A stretch of DNA of 64,000 nt from Populus alba (GCF_005239225.2 NC_133302.1:8713991-8777990), one strand, 5' to 3'; counted from the first letter of the stretch, positions 12,201-24,353 are shown. Numbers and translations are program-made. The notes: generated from the letters alone by a model not told the origin.

Positions 12201-14370
12201 TTTGAAGCCTCTTAATGTGCTCAACATTCAACTTGCTGGAGCATATATCTCTGAAGAAATGATTGATCTCCGCCAGTGCATCCCATATTCGCTTTGGCAA
12301 CAAATCACGAAAAGCTAATGGGATGAGTGTTTGCATAAACACGTGGTAGTCATGACTCTTCATTCCATACAATCTGCAATCCTCTATGTTAACAAACCTT
12401 GATATGTTTGATGCATGTCTATCCGAAAAACACAAACTCTTAAGCCATTTTTAGACTAGCAGTTGTGCGTTTTTCTCTAACACGAAGCTTGCCCTTGGTT
12501 TTGCGACCCGTGACTCCTTATAAATCAACTCCATATTTTTACAGTTACAGTATAAAGCTATATCCAATCTAGACTTGATGTTGTCCTTTGTCTTCCCCTT
12601 CACATGCATGACGGTGTTGAAAATATTCTCAAACACGTTCTTTTCGATGTGCATGACATCAAGGTTATGGTGGAGAAGATTGGTCTTTCAATAAGGAAGC
12701 TCCCAAAATATACTTCACTTTAACCAATTATGGGTCAAACCAAAACCAGGAAACTTTTGCTTACCTGATTGAAGGCCAAACACAATGTCACCGTACTCTG
12801 ATACAACATGATGCAATTCTTCACCAGAAAGACGCGGAGATGCAACATTTTCTTCAACTCTGCCAACAAAGAAATCTTTTATGTTCTTTCTGAACTTGTG
12901 ATTAAGTGGTAAGAAGCGACAGTGACAGTAAAAAAAAAGAAGCTTTATCTCCGTTTGCTAGTGTGAATGCCTTATTGTTTTCTATGCAGCATGGACATGC
13001 GAGTTTCCCATGTGTGCTCCAACCAGAAAGCATTTCATAAGCTGGAAAATCATTGATTGTCCACATCAAAGCCACCCTCATAAGGAAATTTTGTTTCCTC
13101 GATATATCATAAGTTAGAGCTCTGGAGGACCACAACTGTGCCAGCTCATTAATCAACGGTCGAAGACAAACATCTATATTCCGCCCCGAGCTGCTTGGAC
13201 CGGGTATGACAGTAGATAAAAACATGAACTCCGGCCTCATACACATTCTCGGTGGCAAGTTATAAATTGTGAGTATGACCGGCCAACAAGAATAGGGAGC
13301 AGCAAATGACCCAAATGGGTTGAATCTGTCTGCACACAACCCAAGACGGACATTCTTTGATTCGGTTGAAAAGTCAGGATGCACATTGTTAAAGCATTTC
13401 CACGCTTCGCCGTCAGAAGGATGCACCATCACACCATCAACTGCATCATGTGTTTGGTACCATGTCATGTGCTCAGCTGTCCTTCGTGACATGAATAACC
13501 TCTACAGTCTAGGTGTGATCAGGAAATATCTAAGTTTTTTATACGCCACTAGAGTCTTTCCCCTGCCAGTTCTGGGTTTGTAACGGGAATGCCCGCATGT
13601 CATGCACTCGGTCATCTCAGCATTTTCAAGGTAGTATAACATGCAGAAGTTAGGGCTCATGTCAATTTTCTAGTATCCTAAATCGAGGGGTTTCATCATG
13701 GACTTCACGGTATAAAAGTTCTCTTTCAGCCTGTTCCCTTAAGGTAAAATGATTCTTGCCCAATCAATACTTTTGTCATACCCGGCCTCACTCAGCCCGT
13801 GATCTGACTTGATGGTGAACACATGTGCCACGGCCGACAATTTATTATGGTTTATGCAGCCATCCCATAATGGTTCGTCAGAATCTTTCAACAAATCAAA
13901 AAACCTAGCTGCCTCTGCATTAGGAGGTTCTTTTTTTACGATTGGACATTGATTGACATTACCTTGATTCATTCTCATTACATCCATAACCATATTTATG
14001 TAAGGATTAGTGTTGTCATTTGTTGCTTCATGCACATTGCTAGTAATAAAAGTTGACCCAACCACCGTTTCTCCCATTCTCCTATTACTAACAAATACCT
14101 CTCCATGTGCATACCAACACTGGAAATCCTCCATAAACCCCTTGTGTAGAAGATGCATCATTACAACATCTAGATGCAGATACTTTTTATTTTGACACTT
14201 TCTACATGGACACCTAATACCGCCTCCAGTAAAATTTCTGGGGAATAGATGTTGCGAAATTAATAAAACCCTGAACCCCATTACAATAATCCATCCTCCG
14301 CAATCCTTGGCGTGAATCTAGATACATCCATGAACAATCATCCATGACTTCTATCGAACCTCTATAAAAT
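12195..14370 (-). pseudogene. Broken TNP2-type CACTA transposase
   Basis: Read on the minus strand: a Transpos_assoc domain (about 14,366-14,150, with RCPCRKCQNKKYL); a linker with NAEAARFFDLLKDSDEPLWD; TNP2 core (13,492-12,902, with RLGLCADRFNPFGSFAAPYS and CWPVILTIYNLPPRMCM); and the DUF4218-type part (12,654-12,195, with VMHVKGKTKDN, GMKSHDYHVFMQ and PLAFRDLLPKRIW). Disruptions include an extra C near 14,238 (frameshift), a GAA-to-TAA stop at about 13,739, a frame change at the T run near 12,930-12,940, and several smaller ones. The intact family protein would be roughly 700-1000 residues; this copy cannot encode it. It would have catalysed cut-and-paste transposition in the nucleus. Confidence 0.88.
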
Positions 14371-15451
14371 TATGATGACATCATGTATTAATTAACTAAG
14401 TTAGGTAAATAAACTTGCAAAAATATTACTTTACCTCGAGATTATCCAACAAACCAATCACAACTTCTCATAAATATTAAATATTCATTATTATTTATCA
14501 ACGTCCATACAAATTAATATATATAAATTAGCAGAAATTACCACTCTGCAATACCATCGATAAAACTTAAAAATGACTCATTAAACAAGCTATTAATTAT
14601 TTCAAAACAGAACATGTAATTCAGTAATTCCATAAAGTTTTAACAATTTACAAATAAATACAATCTTACAAAATCTAAAACAAACCATAATAGGTATAAA
14701 ATTATACATTCATATACTACAAGTTTGTTTGAGAAATAACAATAAAACACGTACATCTACTAACAAAAATACATATACTAAAAAAACAATAAAATTGACA
14801 TTTAAATGTTAAAATTTAAATAGATGGAATTACTTACAAAAATTGATAAAATCCGTCAGTAAATCAGAACACGGATGTTGTGATCACAAAACTTCAAGAA
14901 ATACAACTTGTTATGCTGAGATGAGCAAGATTTTTATTTGGGGGCGAGGGGTGGTTGGTTATTTGCAGATGGGGAGAGTTAGGATTAGGAAGAAGAAGGA
15001 GATATGGGGGAGGAGAGTGTCGGCAGAGTGGCCATATATTTACTTTTTCCGACGGCCTCACTGACGGAATAAAACCGTCGGTGACTACGTTGGCGACTTT
15101 GTCGGTCATTCTAACGGGAAATTGACACGTCACCGCACGGACCTGCTTTTCAAATCCCTCGGTGATTCTGTCGGTATTTTTGACGGTGCACCAATCACGT
15201 CACCCGTACGGATCTGTCATTTCAATTCTGTCGGTATTTTGAACGGTGAACCGGTCCCATCACACCTACGGGTCACCCATTTTGAATCCGTCGGTGATTC
15301 TGTCAGAAACATCACCCGTCAAAACCTCCACGTCAGCTACCCGTCCTTTTTTCATTAATTCTAAACTTTCCATCGGTAATTTCAATTGAAAGATACCGAC
15401 ATAAATATTTTGTCGGGGATTTCGTTGGTATTAAGCGAATTTCTGGTAGTG
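12195..15451 (-). mobile_element. CACTA (En/Spm) transposon, 3'-truncated
   Basis: The minus-strand 5' terminus is CACTACCAGAAATTCGCT (reverse complement of 15434-15451), identical to the terminus at 54703-54720. The subterminal 450 bp (15,000-15,430) is dense in short direct and inverted ACCGAC/GTCGGT motifs, as in CACTA ends where transposase binds. A broken TNP2 gene fills 12195-14370 and AT-rich leader DNA lies between (14,370-14,900). The distal terminus is missing: sequence passes into the MITE at about 12,195. GGA follows the terminus, a possible half of the 3-bp target duplication. It sits directly against LRR coding sequence. Confidence 0.85.
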
Positions 15452-16065
15452 GGAAAGCGGCATTTTAATTGAAGCTTTACAGCCTCCGTCAGACTTGGAA
15501 TATCTAAGCATATCTAGTTACGGAGGGTTGGATTTGCCAAATTGGATGATGACATTAACCAGATTACAGGCGCTTGAGCTGCATGATTGTGCAAAGCTGG
15601 AGGTCTTGCCTCCGTTGGGAAGATTGCCCAACCTTGAAAGCCTGGTATTGAGGTTGATGAAGGTGAGAAGGTTGGATGATGGATTTTTAGGTGTAGAAAA
15701 AGATGAGAATGCCAGTACTAATGAAGGAGAAATTGCAAGGGTCACTGCTTTCCCCAAATTGAAAAAGTTGACGATTTGGAATCTCGAAGAAGCATGCAGA
15801 AGAGTGGGATGGAATTGAAAGGAGAGTGGGAGCAGAAGATGCCAACACAACTTCAATAATATCCATTATGCCACAACTTCGACAGTTGATGATTCGTGAG
15901 TGCCCGTTGTTGAGAGCACTACCAGACTATGTTTTGGCAGCGCCTCTACAGGAATTGGAGATAATCATGTGCCCCAATCTAAGGAAACGTTACGGGAAGG
16001 AGGAGATGGGTGAAGATTGGCAAAAGATTTCTCACATCCCAAAGATTTATTTTTATGATACATAG
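15452..16065 (+). pseudogene. C-terminal LRR fragment of an NB-LRR resistance gene (copy 1)
   Basis: The frame is open from the base after the CACTA terminus: ALQPPSDLEYLSISSYGGLD, LPNWMMTLTRLQALELHDC, LEVLPPLGRLPNLESLVL, then, after a short insertion near 15,792 shifts the frame, MPQLRQLMIRECPLL and ending KRYGKEEMGEDWQKISHIPK at the stop codon near 16,063. This is the usual C-terminus of plant CNL proteins. Compared with the duplicate at 20458, an added GCATGC-like segment causes the frameshift. All NB-ARC and upstream LRR sequence is absent, replaced by the CACTA element. It is a remnant. Confidence 0.85.
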
Positions 16066-16120
16066 GTGAGAAAGACAGAACTCTTTAGAACCTGCTCTGA
16101 GTGTATTAATTATTTGCTTT

Positions 16121-16374
16121 TTTTATTATTATTATTAACATGGGTGTCTGGGCCAGCTTGCGCGTATAACGACTAATTCCACGGCCTACTGAACATCCTG
16201 CAAGCCTAGTGAGCAGATAAGGTACCGTGGAGGTGATAGGAATACCGCACAGGAAAGACCCAATAAAGACAGGAAGTGAATAAACTCTCCAGCCTCACTC
16301 CTACTAGGACTTGAACTGAAATTCAAAGAAAGGAGTGATGCCCCAACAACCATTGAGCCAATAACCTGTTGATA
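16121..16374 (-). mobile_element. tRNA-derived SINE
   Basis: Flanked by 17-bp perfect target duplications TATTAATTATTTGCTTT (16104-16120 and 16375-16391). Read on the minus strand it has a box A-like TGGCTCAATGG, a box B-like AGTTCAAGTCC, and ends in TTAATAATAATAATAAAAAA, the tail beside the left duplication. The 3' part (CGTGGAATTAGTCG, then GCCCAGACACCC) is shared with the SINE at 47855, so both belong to one lineage. It resembles Salicaceae SINEs as I recall them. Confidence 0.85.
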
Positions 16375-16391
16375 TATTAATTATTTGCTTT

Positions 16392-17520
16392 GGTGTTTGA
16401 TAAGGTTGAGTGTAAAATAATATGAAAGCTCACGTGAAGCTTACTCTATCTGACCTCTTTACTTGCATGGAGGATTTCGTTCAAACTTCACTGTAATTCG
16501 ATTTTATTTCCTACTTACCATTTACTCTATCAAATGCAGCTGTGATATTTTCTCTCTCTCTCTCTCTCAACATATATAACATAATATGTAATTCATATGT
16601 TCATATTTAAAGAATATTTAAGACCGGCAGGAAGAGGTAATTTTTTTTATTTAATTATTGAATTAGACTTAAATTTTACATGTTAAAAAATTAATCTAAA
16701 ATGATATTATCTCGCTCACGTGAAGCTTATTCCTTACTTAAATTCTCCAAATGCCACTCTAAAAAAATTGCCTTTGAAATTTCAGACCATATTTTATATT
16801 TTCTCCTTGATAATTTTGGATTTTAGTTTTATTATTTTTTATTAATTGTTTTCTAGTTATTTACGGATATTTAGGGTATTTAAACCTATCTTTTCATATT
16901 TTAGAATACTTTTGCTAATAATTAAAACTACACACTTTTGCAACTTTGATGTGTTTTATATGCTTTCTTTGCGTTAGAATGCATGTTTTAAAAAAGCACA
17001 AGTTTTGAACAAACATTAAAAACATGTTTGAAAGAATTATTTTTTAAAGTGATTTTCATTTAGAAATATATCAAAATAAAAAAATTATTTTTGATATTGG
17101 TGCATTAAAATGATCTAAAACACTTAAAAAATATTAATTTGAAACAAAGAAAAAACAAATCGAGTCTAATAAATTAAATTTTCTAGCTCAGAAATGCAGT
17201 TAAAGCTTTAATCGAAGTTTGATTTTAGAATTGATTTTATTTCATCCAAAACTCATGATTTTTATGGGATATACTAAAGTTTCTAGACCAATAACTAAAA
17301 ACTACATTGGTTATGTTTTGAAATAACTTTTTATTTCACTTTATTCTAAAAAAACATTGGCCAAATTCAACGAGATTTTGTGCAAGCAGCTATTAAATTG
17401 ACTCTCGGTAACTTTATATTAGTTTTAAAATTGTATTTATTTAAAATTCAATAGAAATTAATGGACATATAATATTTTAAAATAATATGCTTTCTCTTGA
17501 GTGCAGTCCAAGTGCCACTT
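16392..17520. other. Downstream flank of LRR relic, no gene
   Basis: AT-rich DNA with a (CT)n run at 16551-16568. Parts (16,489-16,552 and 16,708-16,910) recur at 20,919-21,180 in the segmental duplicate, where the intervening pieces have been deleted. Confidence 0.5.
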
Positions 17521-18175
17521 AGCGCTTGGATTGCAAATATTTTTAGTATAATTACAAATATTAGTATTAAAAATATTATTATTGATTTTATTAATAGTTT
17601 TTTTAGTATAATTAATAGTATTAGTATTAAAAATATTATTATTTGTTTTATTAATATTATTTTTTAGTCTAATTAATAGTATTAATCTCAAAAATATTAT
17701 TATTTTTGGTGTTATAAATAATATTATGTTTATATTAATTAATAATATTAATACTAAAAATGTTATCAGTTGTATTATAAATATTATTATTTTTATTAAA
17801 ATTTGTAAGAGTATATTTTTATTGTAATTAATATTATTAATAAAATAATTGATGAATTTGAAATAAAATGTTATATCATTTACTAATTTTACCAAATGTA
17901 TTGTAATAATAATTTTATCAAATTACACTTAATTTTACATTTAGTTTCATTTAAAAAATAAATACAAATTATTAGTTGCAGACTCAAAAATAACCTTGGG
18001 TCCTGCCAGGTACATGACTCAAATAACCTTGGGTGCTGCCCAGCCTTGCCCAAGGCTAGACTGGGGCCTGGCCACAACAAGACCCAAATATGCTTGGGTC
18101 TTGTCTTGGGAGGATTGGGTCCTCCACCCAATTTTATTTTGAAAATTAAAGATGAGTTCGTGATGTAACACAAGC
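17521..18175. repeat. 60-bp tandem repeat plus CTTGGGTCCTGCC-rich repeat (copy 1)
   Basis: About four AT-rich units with a period of 60-61 bp (AGTATAATTA at 17545 and 17605, AGTCTAATTA at 17666) are followed by a GC-richer block (17,990-18,130) with short direct and inverted CTTGGGTC/GACCCAAG motifs. The whole is repeated at about 21,270-21,880. It looks like a non-autonomous transposon of unknown type. Confidence 0.6.
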
Positions 18176-18593
18176 TACCTAACTAGTTTATAATTATACA
18201 CAACGAGCCACCTAACTAATTTATAATTATTTCACACATCCTCTCTCTTTTATGCCTTTATAATGTTGAGCCTCATGTAGAGGCGTCATCTAATGATCAA
18301 AAGGGTTATCTGCCTTCAAACAAGCCAATGATCTTGATGCTTCCTCCTCCATTCATTTGCAATTGCCATCATCAAAAGATTACATATTAAAAATATTATA
18401 TGAGAATAAATATATATATTTTTAAAAAATATAATTTATTTATATAAAAAACAAAAACAAAACCATAAAAACATCAGAAAACCTCTCTGAAAATTAAATC
18501 TATAACAAAACAATTAATATTATTAAAAAAGATCTTCTCTCCCACACGCTCGCATTCTCAGTTTTTCTTCTCTGCATCTTCAAGCAATAAACC
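18176..18593. other. Intergenic spacer before proteasome fragment
   Basis: AT-rich with no gene. The last 50 bases (CCCACACGCTCGCATTCTCA...) match the DNA before the duplicate fragment at 22994 and are probably remains of the 5' UTR. Confidence 0.45.
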
Positions 18594-18906
18594 ATGGGTG
18601 ATAGCCAGTACTCCTTTTCTCTCACTAGTTTCAGTCCTACCGGAAAGCTAGTACAGATTGAGCAGGCATTGACTGCCGTTGGATCAGGCCAAACTTCTCT
18701 CGGAATCAAAGGTTGTTGCAATTTAAGCTCTCTCTCTTCTTCTTTTTTTTCTCATTTTCTTGTCATTTTTGAATGTACTATGTTGTTGATGGGTGCTTAG
18801 ATACTATGTTGTTGATTTTATTATTTGTTGTGGTGTTGTAGCGGCAAACGGTGTTGTTATTGCAACTGAGAAGAAATTGCCATCTATTTTAGTCGATGAA
18901 TCTTCT
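18594..18906 (+). pseudogene. 5' fragment of 20S proteasome subunit alpha type-2 gene (copy 1)
   Basis: Exon 1 (18594-18711) encodes [20 protein letters not shown] and continues to SGQTSLGIK; exon 2 (18842-18906) continues AANGVVIATEKKLPSILVDE. Splice sites (AAAG|GTTGTT, TGTTGTAG|CGG, TCT|GTAAGT) look good. The alpha-2 subunit (PAB1 in Arabidopsis), an outer-ring component of the 20S proteasome, is about 235 residues; only the first 61 codons are here and no later exon follows before unrelated repeat DNA at about 19,060. One change, EQALTA where the duplicate has EHALTA, is visible. It is a duplicated gene fragment; if transcribed it would give a short N-terminal piece. Confidence 0.85.
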
Positions 18907-19978
18907 GTAAGTAAACATTTATTATTATTTTTATTGGTTATGTTATACTCTTTGGTTGAAATCAAGAAGCCCTTCTTTTTTTTTTCTTTTTTTTTTTTTG
19001 CGTTTTTTATTGTGTTTTCTTTGTGAACTTTTCGGGTTGGCCATGTGATCTTTTAGTAATAACATAAGTATAGAGACATGGGCTTGTAGCATTCTAACTG
19101 AAGAAGCTGATGATTCTTGTGGAAAACCAACGTGGAGTCTAGCCAATGAGGTGTTGGTCTAGTAGTTAATGGGTTTATATTTAGATTTTTAGGAGTAATT
19201 TGAGTTTAGTGACATCGGCTGGTAGAAATCTGTTAAAATTCGGAGTAAATTTGTAATTTATATTAGTAATTTGAGCTTAGTGATTTGAGTTCTTGCCAAT
19301 GAGGCGTTGCTATACTTGTTAATAACTCTAAGATTGAGACTTTGGATGTTGGAGTCTGTAGATTTATATCCTCATTAATCCCACACTGTATAAAAACATA
19401 GTGTTGATTATTTTAAATCGTGTTGATTTTGGAGCCAGTCGAGTGGTCTATTATTTTAATTTGCAAGATGGCATATAACTTGATACCCATCGATTCATCT
19501 ATAAGAGATGACACCCATCGATTTTGTGGATTAAATCCAAATAAAGTTATCTAAACCTAACACAAAAAATCTTCAACAATAAATATGATTTCTGCAAAAT
19601 AAATGCCATCACAGCCCCATTCAAAGAACTTCCAGACAGAGGATTCTTCAGACCAATAGCATTAATAACGGAAGACAATATAGATTCAAACTATGATATC
19701 AGAATCAATATAGATACCACATATTTGCTTAACCCAGCATGAAAAGGACAAATTGCAAAAACAATGATTCTAAACATGATATAACCAGCACATGGAATAT
19801 AAAGCAAAAATTCATCTCAACTCGAGTGAAGAGATATTCTGGGGGAGTTTTTTCAGTCCATTTTGAGGGTTTAATTTGTTGAGTTCATTTTATTTTGATT
19901 CATTACCAACCTTCCAAGTCTTTGTGGTATTAATCCGTAAAGATTTGTAAAAATATCTAGTTACCATAACAAATATCT
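18907..19978. other. Intergenic, part of the segmental duplication
   Basis: No gene is recognised. 19,065-19,440 and 19,655-19,800 are nearly repeated at 23,127-23,500 and 23,510-23,700 in the second segment. Confidence 0.5.
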
Positions 19979-20457
19979 AGTTAGGATTAGGAAGAAGAAG
20001 GAGATATGGGGGAGGAGAGTGTCGGCAGAGTGGCCATATATTTACTTTTTCCGACAGCCTCACCGACGGAATAAAACCGTCAGTGACTACGTCGGCGACT
20101 CTGTCGGTCATTCTAACGGGAATCGACACGTCACCGCATGGACTTGCTTTTCAAATCCCTTGGTGATTCCATCACTATTTTTGACGATGCACCGGTCACG
20201 TCACCCGTACGGATCTGCCATTGCAATTCTGTCTGTGATTCCGTCGGTATTTTAAACGGTGAACCGGTCCCATCACACGTACGGGTTACCCGTTTTGAAT
20301 CCATCGGTGATTTTGTCAGAAAAATCACCCGCCAAAACCTCCACGTCAGCTACCTGCCCTTTTTTCATTAATTCTGAACTTTCTGTCGGTAATTTCGACC
20401 GAAAGATACCGACATAAATATTTCGTCTCGTTGGTATTAAGCGAATTTCTGGTAGTG
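19979..20457 (-). mobile_element. CACTA terminal fragment (duplicated end)
   Basis: Contains the 18-bp terminus (20440-20457, minus-strand CACTACCAGAAATTCGCT) and the ACCGAC-rich subterminal repeats but no transposase. It abuts the same LRR base as the element ending at 15451, so it came by segmental duplication and not by a second insertion. Confidence 0.85.
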
Positions 20458-20918
20458 GGAGAGCGGCATTTTAATTGAAGCTTTACAGCCTCCGTCAGAC
20501 TTGGAATATCTAAGCATATCTAGTTACGGAGGGTTGGATTTGCCAAATTGGATGATGACATTAACCAGATTACAGGCGCTTGAGCTGCATGATTGTACAA
20601 AGCTGGAGGTCTTGCCTCCGTTGGGAAGATTGCCCAACCTTGAAAGCCTGGTATTGAGGTCGATGAAGGTGAGAAGGCTGGATGGTGGATTTTTAGGTAT
20701 AGAAAAAGATGAGAATGCCAGTATTAATGGAGGAGAAATTGCAAGGGTCACTGCTTTCCCCAAATTGAAAAAGTTGACGATTTGGAATCTCGAAGAAGTA
20801 GAAGAGTGGGTTGGAATTGAAAGGAGAGTGGGAGAAGAAGATGCCAACACAACTTCAATAATATCCATTATGCCACAACTTCGAGTATTGGTTATTGTTA
20901 ATTGCCCGTTTACTGTAA
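20458..20918 (+). pseudogene. LRR fragment of NB-LRR gene (copy 2, truncated)
   Basis: Same LRR segment as 15452-15890 (LEYLSISSYGGLDLPNW, LEVLPPLGRLPNLESLVL, KLKKLTIWNLEEVEEWVGIE), here without the frameshift found in copy 1. The frame then runs into unrelated DNA after LRVLVIVNCPF because about 600 bp, including the true C-terminus and the SINE, is deleted. It starts at the CACTA terminus and has no NB-ARC part. Confidence 0.85.
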
Positions 20919-21239
20919 TTCGATTTTATTTCCTACTTACCATTTACTCTATCAAATGCAGCTGTGATATTATCTCGCTCACGTGAAGCTTATTCCTTAC
21001 TTAAATTCTCCAAATGCCACTCTAAAAAACTGCCTTTGAAATTTCAGACCATATTTTAGATTTTCTCCTTGATAATTTTGGATTTTAGTTTTATTATTTT
21101 TTATTAATTGTTTTCTAGTTACTTACGGATATTTAGGGTATTTAAACCCATATTTTCATATTTTAGGATACTTTTGCTAATAATTAAAACTAATACTTTA
21201 TATTAGTTTTAAAAGTGTATTTATATTAGCAATTAGTGG

Positions 21240-21880
21240 ACGAATATGTTTCTCTTGAGTGCAGTCCAAGTCTATATTTTTAGTATAATTACAAGTATTA
21301 GTATTAGAAATATTATTATTTGTTTTATTAATAGTTTTTTTTAGTATAATTAATATTAAATTAATAGTATTATTATTAAAAATATTATTATTTGTTTATT
21401 AATATTATTTTTTAGTCTAATTAATAGTTTTAATCTCAAAAATATTATTATTTTTTGTGTTATAAATAATATTATGTTTATATTAATTAATAATATTGAT
21501 ACTAAAAATGTTATCAGTTGTATTATAAATATTATTATTTTTATTAAAATTTAAAAGAGTATATTTTATTGTAATTAATATTATTAATAAAATAATTTAT
21601 GAATTTAAAAAGAAAATGTTAAATCATTTACTAATTTTACCAAATGTATTGTAATAATAATTTTATCAAATTATACGTAATTTTACATTTTGTTTTATTT
21701 AGAAATTAAATACAAATTATTAGTTGCAAGACTAAAAAAATAACCTTGGGTCCTGTCAGGTACACGATCCAAATAACCTTAGGTCCTACCCGGCCTAGCT
21801 GTGACAGGACTTTAATATGCTTGGCTCGTGTCTGGGAAGGACCTAAATAGGCTTGGATCCTCACCTAGTTTTATTTTAGA
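21240..21880. repeat. 60-bp tandem repeat plus CTTGGGTCCTGCC-rich repeat (copy 2)
   Basis: Duplicate of 17,521-18,175, somewhat shortened: the GACCCAAG-rich block has lost about 60 bp. It is followed by more AT-rich DNA to 22,780 with no gene. Confidence 0.55.
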
Positions 21881-22780
21881 AATTAAAGGTGAGCCTGTGG
21901 TATACGGCGGGCTACCTAACTGGTCTATAATTATTCTTATCCTTTCTCTGTTATGCATTTATAATGTGGAGCCTCATTTAGAGGCATCATCTAATGATCA
22001 AAGGTCTCTCTATGTATTAAAAATATTATTTAAAAATAATTTTTTTTTATTTTTAAAAATATAATTTATTTATATAAAAGACAAAAACAAAAACCATAAA
22101 TACACTAGAAAACCTCTCTGAAAATTAAACTCATAACAAAAAAATCAATATTATTTAAAAGAGACATTCTGAACAAAATAAAAAAAATGAGGTTAAGTCT
22201 ATTTTTTTTTATTTTTAGTTTTTAAAATAATCACGTCACTTTATTTCTTTTTAATTGTATTCTTTAAAGTTATATTTTTTATAGCAATTATGCCAGACCC
22301 TAGGTACTTGGGTTAAAAAACCATACTAGATCCAAAAAGCTGCCTCAAAAAAACTAAACACAGTCTAAAATAAAAAAATCAACCCGAGTTTAGATCCGTT
22401 TTTTTCATGAACTTTTAAATTATAAAAACACCTAATAGGAACTCCCCTAATAATTTGACATAAAATATCCTTTATCCAGTTGGAATCTAGTAACCCCCCT
22501 CTCTCTCTCCTCTCTTAATCAAGAACTAAAAAATAACAAAAATAAATCTTTGCACCGTAACAAATATAAAGTGAAAATCTCACACGTTTTACTGTTTTAG
22601 TATACAAATACTAAGTAAATATTAAAAAAATATTATTTTAAATAAAAAAAACTTTATACATCACCTGTGGACTCAGGTAAAATATAATTTAAAAAATTAC
22701 TAAAAATAATGTTATTTTATTTTCTTAAAAAAATAATTTAAACTTCTCCTCCCGTGAACTGACCCGGATAAAGTTAAGTT
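21881..22780. other. Intergenic, no gene recognised
   Basis: AT-rich DNA with homopolymer runs; no coding or repeat structure beyond the ends shared with copy 1 (18,180-18,500). Confidence 0.4.
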
Positions 22781-22993
22781 TAAAAAATTAAAGCCTTCAT
22801 TGAGCTCAATGTAAAGAGAACTAACCTGCCGTCATAAAAGCCCAAAACACTCCATTGTAAAAGCCCTCCTAAGAAAACACCTTCTTCTCCAACAAGAAAA
22901 GCAAAGTTCAAACCCCAAGTAAATATCCCAGTCTTTCTCTCCCACACGCTCGCATTCTCAGTTTTTCCTCTCTGCATCTTCAAGCAATAAACC

Positions 22994-23111
22994 ATGGGTG
23001 ATAGCCAGTGGTCCTTTTCTCTCACTACTTTCAGTCCTACCGGAAAGCTAGTACAGATTGAGCACGCATTGACTGCCGTTGGATCAGGCCAAACTTCTCT
23101 CGGAATCAAAG
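22994..23111 (+). pseudogene. Exon 1 of 20S proteasome subunit alpha type-2 (copy 2)
   Basis: Encodes [20 protein letters not shown] and continues through [19 protein letters not shown], ending with the same AAAG|GT donor as copy 1. This copy keeps about 200 bp more upstream sequence (from about 22,790), which may be the original 5' UTR and promoter edge, but it has lost exon 2: sequence jumps after 23,120 to the flank equivalent of 19,068. It is not functional. Confidence 0.85.
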
Positions 23112-24353
23112 GTTGTTGCACTTTAAGCTAGTATATAGACAAGGGCTTGTAGCATCCTAATTGAAGAAGCTGATGATTGTTGTGGAAAAGCAACGTTGAT
23201 CCTAGCCAATGAGGTGTTGGTCTAGTAGTTAATGGATTTATATTGAGATTACTAGGAGTGATTTGAGTTTAGTGACATGGCTGGTAGAAATCTGTTCAAA
23301 TTCGGTGTAAATTTATATTAGTAAATTGAGCTTAGTGATTTGGGTTCTTGCTAATGAGGCGTTACTATACTAGTTAATAACTCTAAGATTGAGACTTTGG
23401 ATGTTGGAGTCTGTAGATTTATATCCTCATTAATCCCACACTGTATAAAAACATAGTGTTGATTATTTTAAATCGTGTTGATTTTGGAGCCAGTCGAGTA
23501 AAGGATTCTTGATACCAATAGAATTAATAACGGAAGACAATATAGATTCAAACTATGATATCAGAATCAATATAGATCCCACCATATTTGCTTAACCCAA
23601 CATAAAAAGGAAAAATTGCATAAACAATGATTCTAAACACAATAAAACAATGATTCTAAACATAATAGAACCAGCACATTGAATATAAAACAAAAATCAC
23701 AAGATTCTGATTGCCATCATCAAAATCAGAAGATTAAATTGAATTGAATAGCACCAAATATTCAATGGATCAGCTCAAATAAAAGGTACTGTTTGTAAAA
23801 CCAAATTTAATATAGCTCAAAATTAAGCGTATTTTTTCGATAATTAAGGTAAGAACTTCAAAAAAAAAAAAAAAGAATTAATGGTTGCTCTGCTCTACTT
23901 TTTTTCTTAACAGTGCTGAATCACGCTTATTTTGGTGCAGTGGAATGGGTCCTGACTTTCGAGATTTGGTTCAAAAGTAGGAAGCAAGCATAACTCATCT
24001 TCAAGATTTTGACACAGTGAAAGTTGTGTTTAAAAAATATCTCAGTTTTTTATATATTTAATAGCTGTTTTTATTTTTTAATTGATGGTTGTATCTATAT
24101 TTTTCACCGTTAGATGTCTATGCTTTAAAGTTATTAATGACATGTATGATTAATGGGTATGTATAATTCCATTACTTGCAAAATTCATCCGATAAAAACT
24201 ACAGTTTTCATAATTTTTTGAGCGTGTAATAAAATTAGATAAAATATTATCAGATATAAAATTGATATTACTGTGCAAGTGAATTTAATTCACTCTATAC
24301 TAGTTTTTCAAAAAAAAATTATTGTTCACATCGCGAATAAATTTAATTCTCTA
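23112..24353. other. Intergenic, end of segmental duplicate and AT-rich DNA
   Basis: The shared flank ends near 23,700. The remainder has no gene. The DNA from about 24,200 to 24,353 may belong to the full-length version of the MITE that follows. Confidence 0.4.

Larger units (their letters stand above)
19979..23700 (+). repeat. Second copy of a tandem segmental duplication
   Basis: Corresponds in order to about 14,977-19,800: CACTA subterminal region and terminus, LRR relic, 60-bp tandem repeats, CTTGGGTC block, proteasome alpha-2 exon 1 and downstream flank. It has internal deletions relative to copy 1: the LRR end and SINE region, about 160 bp near 16,553-16,708, and alpha-2 exon 2. The left junction cuts the CACTA element within its subterminal repeats at TTAGGATTAGG. 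Confidence 0.85.

Noticed and set aside
17458..17895. 145-codon minus-strand frame rich in Ile and Asn
   Set aside because: It lies in the 60-bp AT-rich tandem repeats and has no domain.
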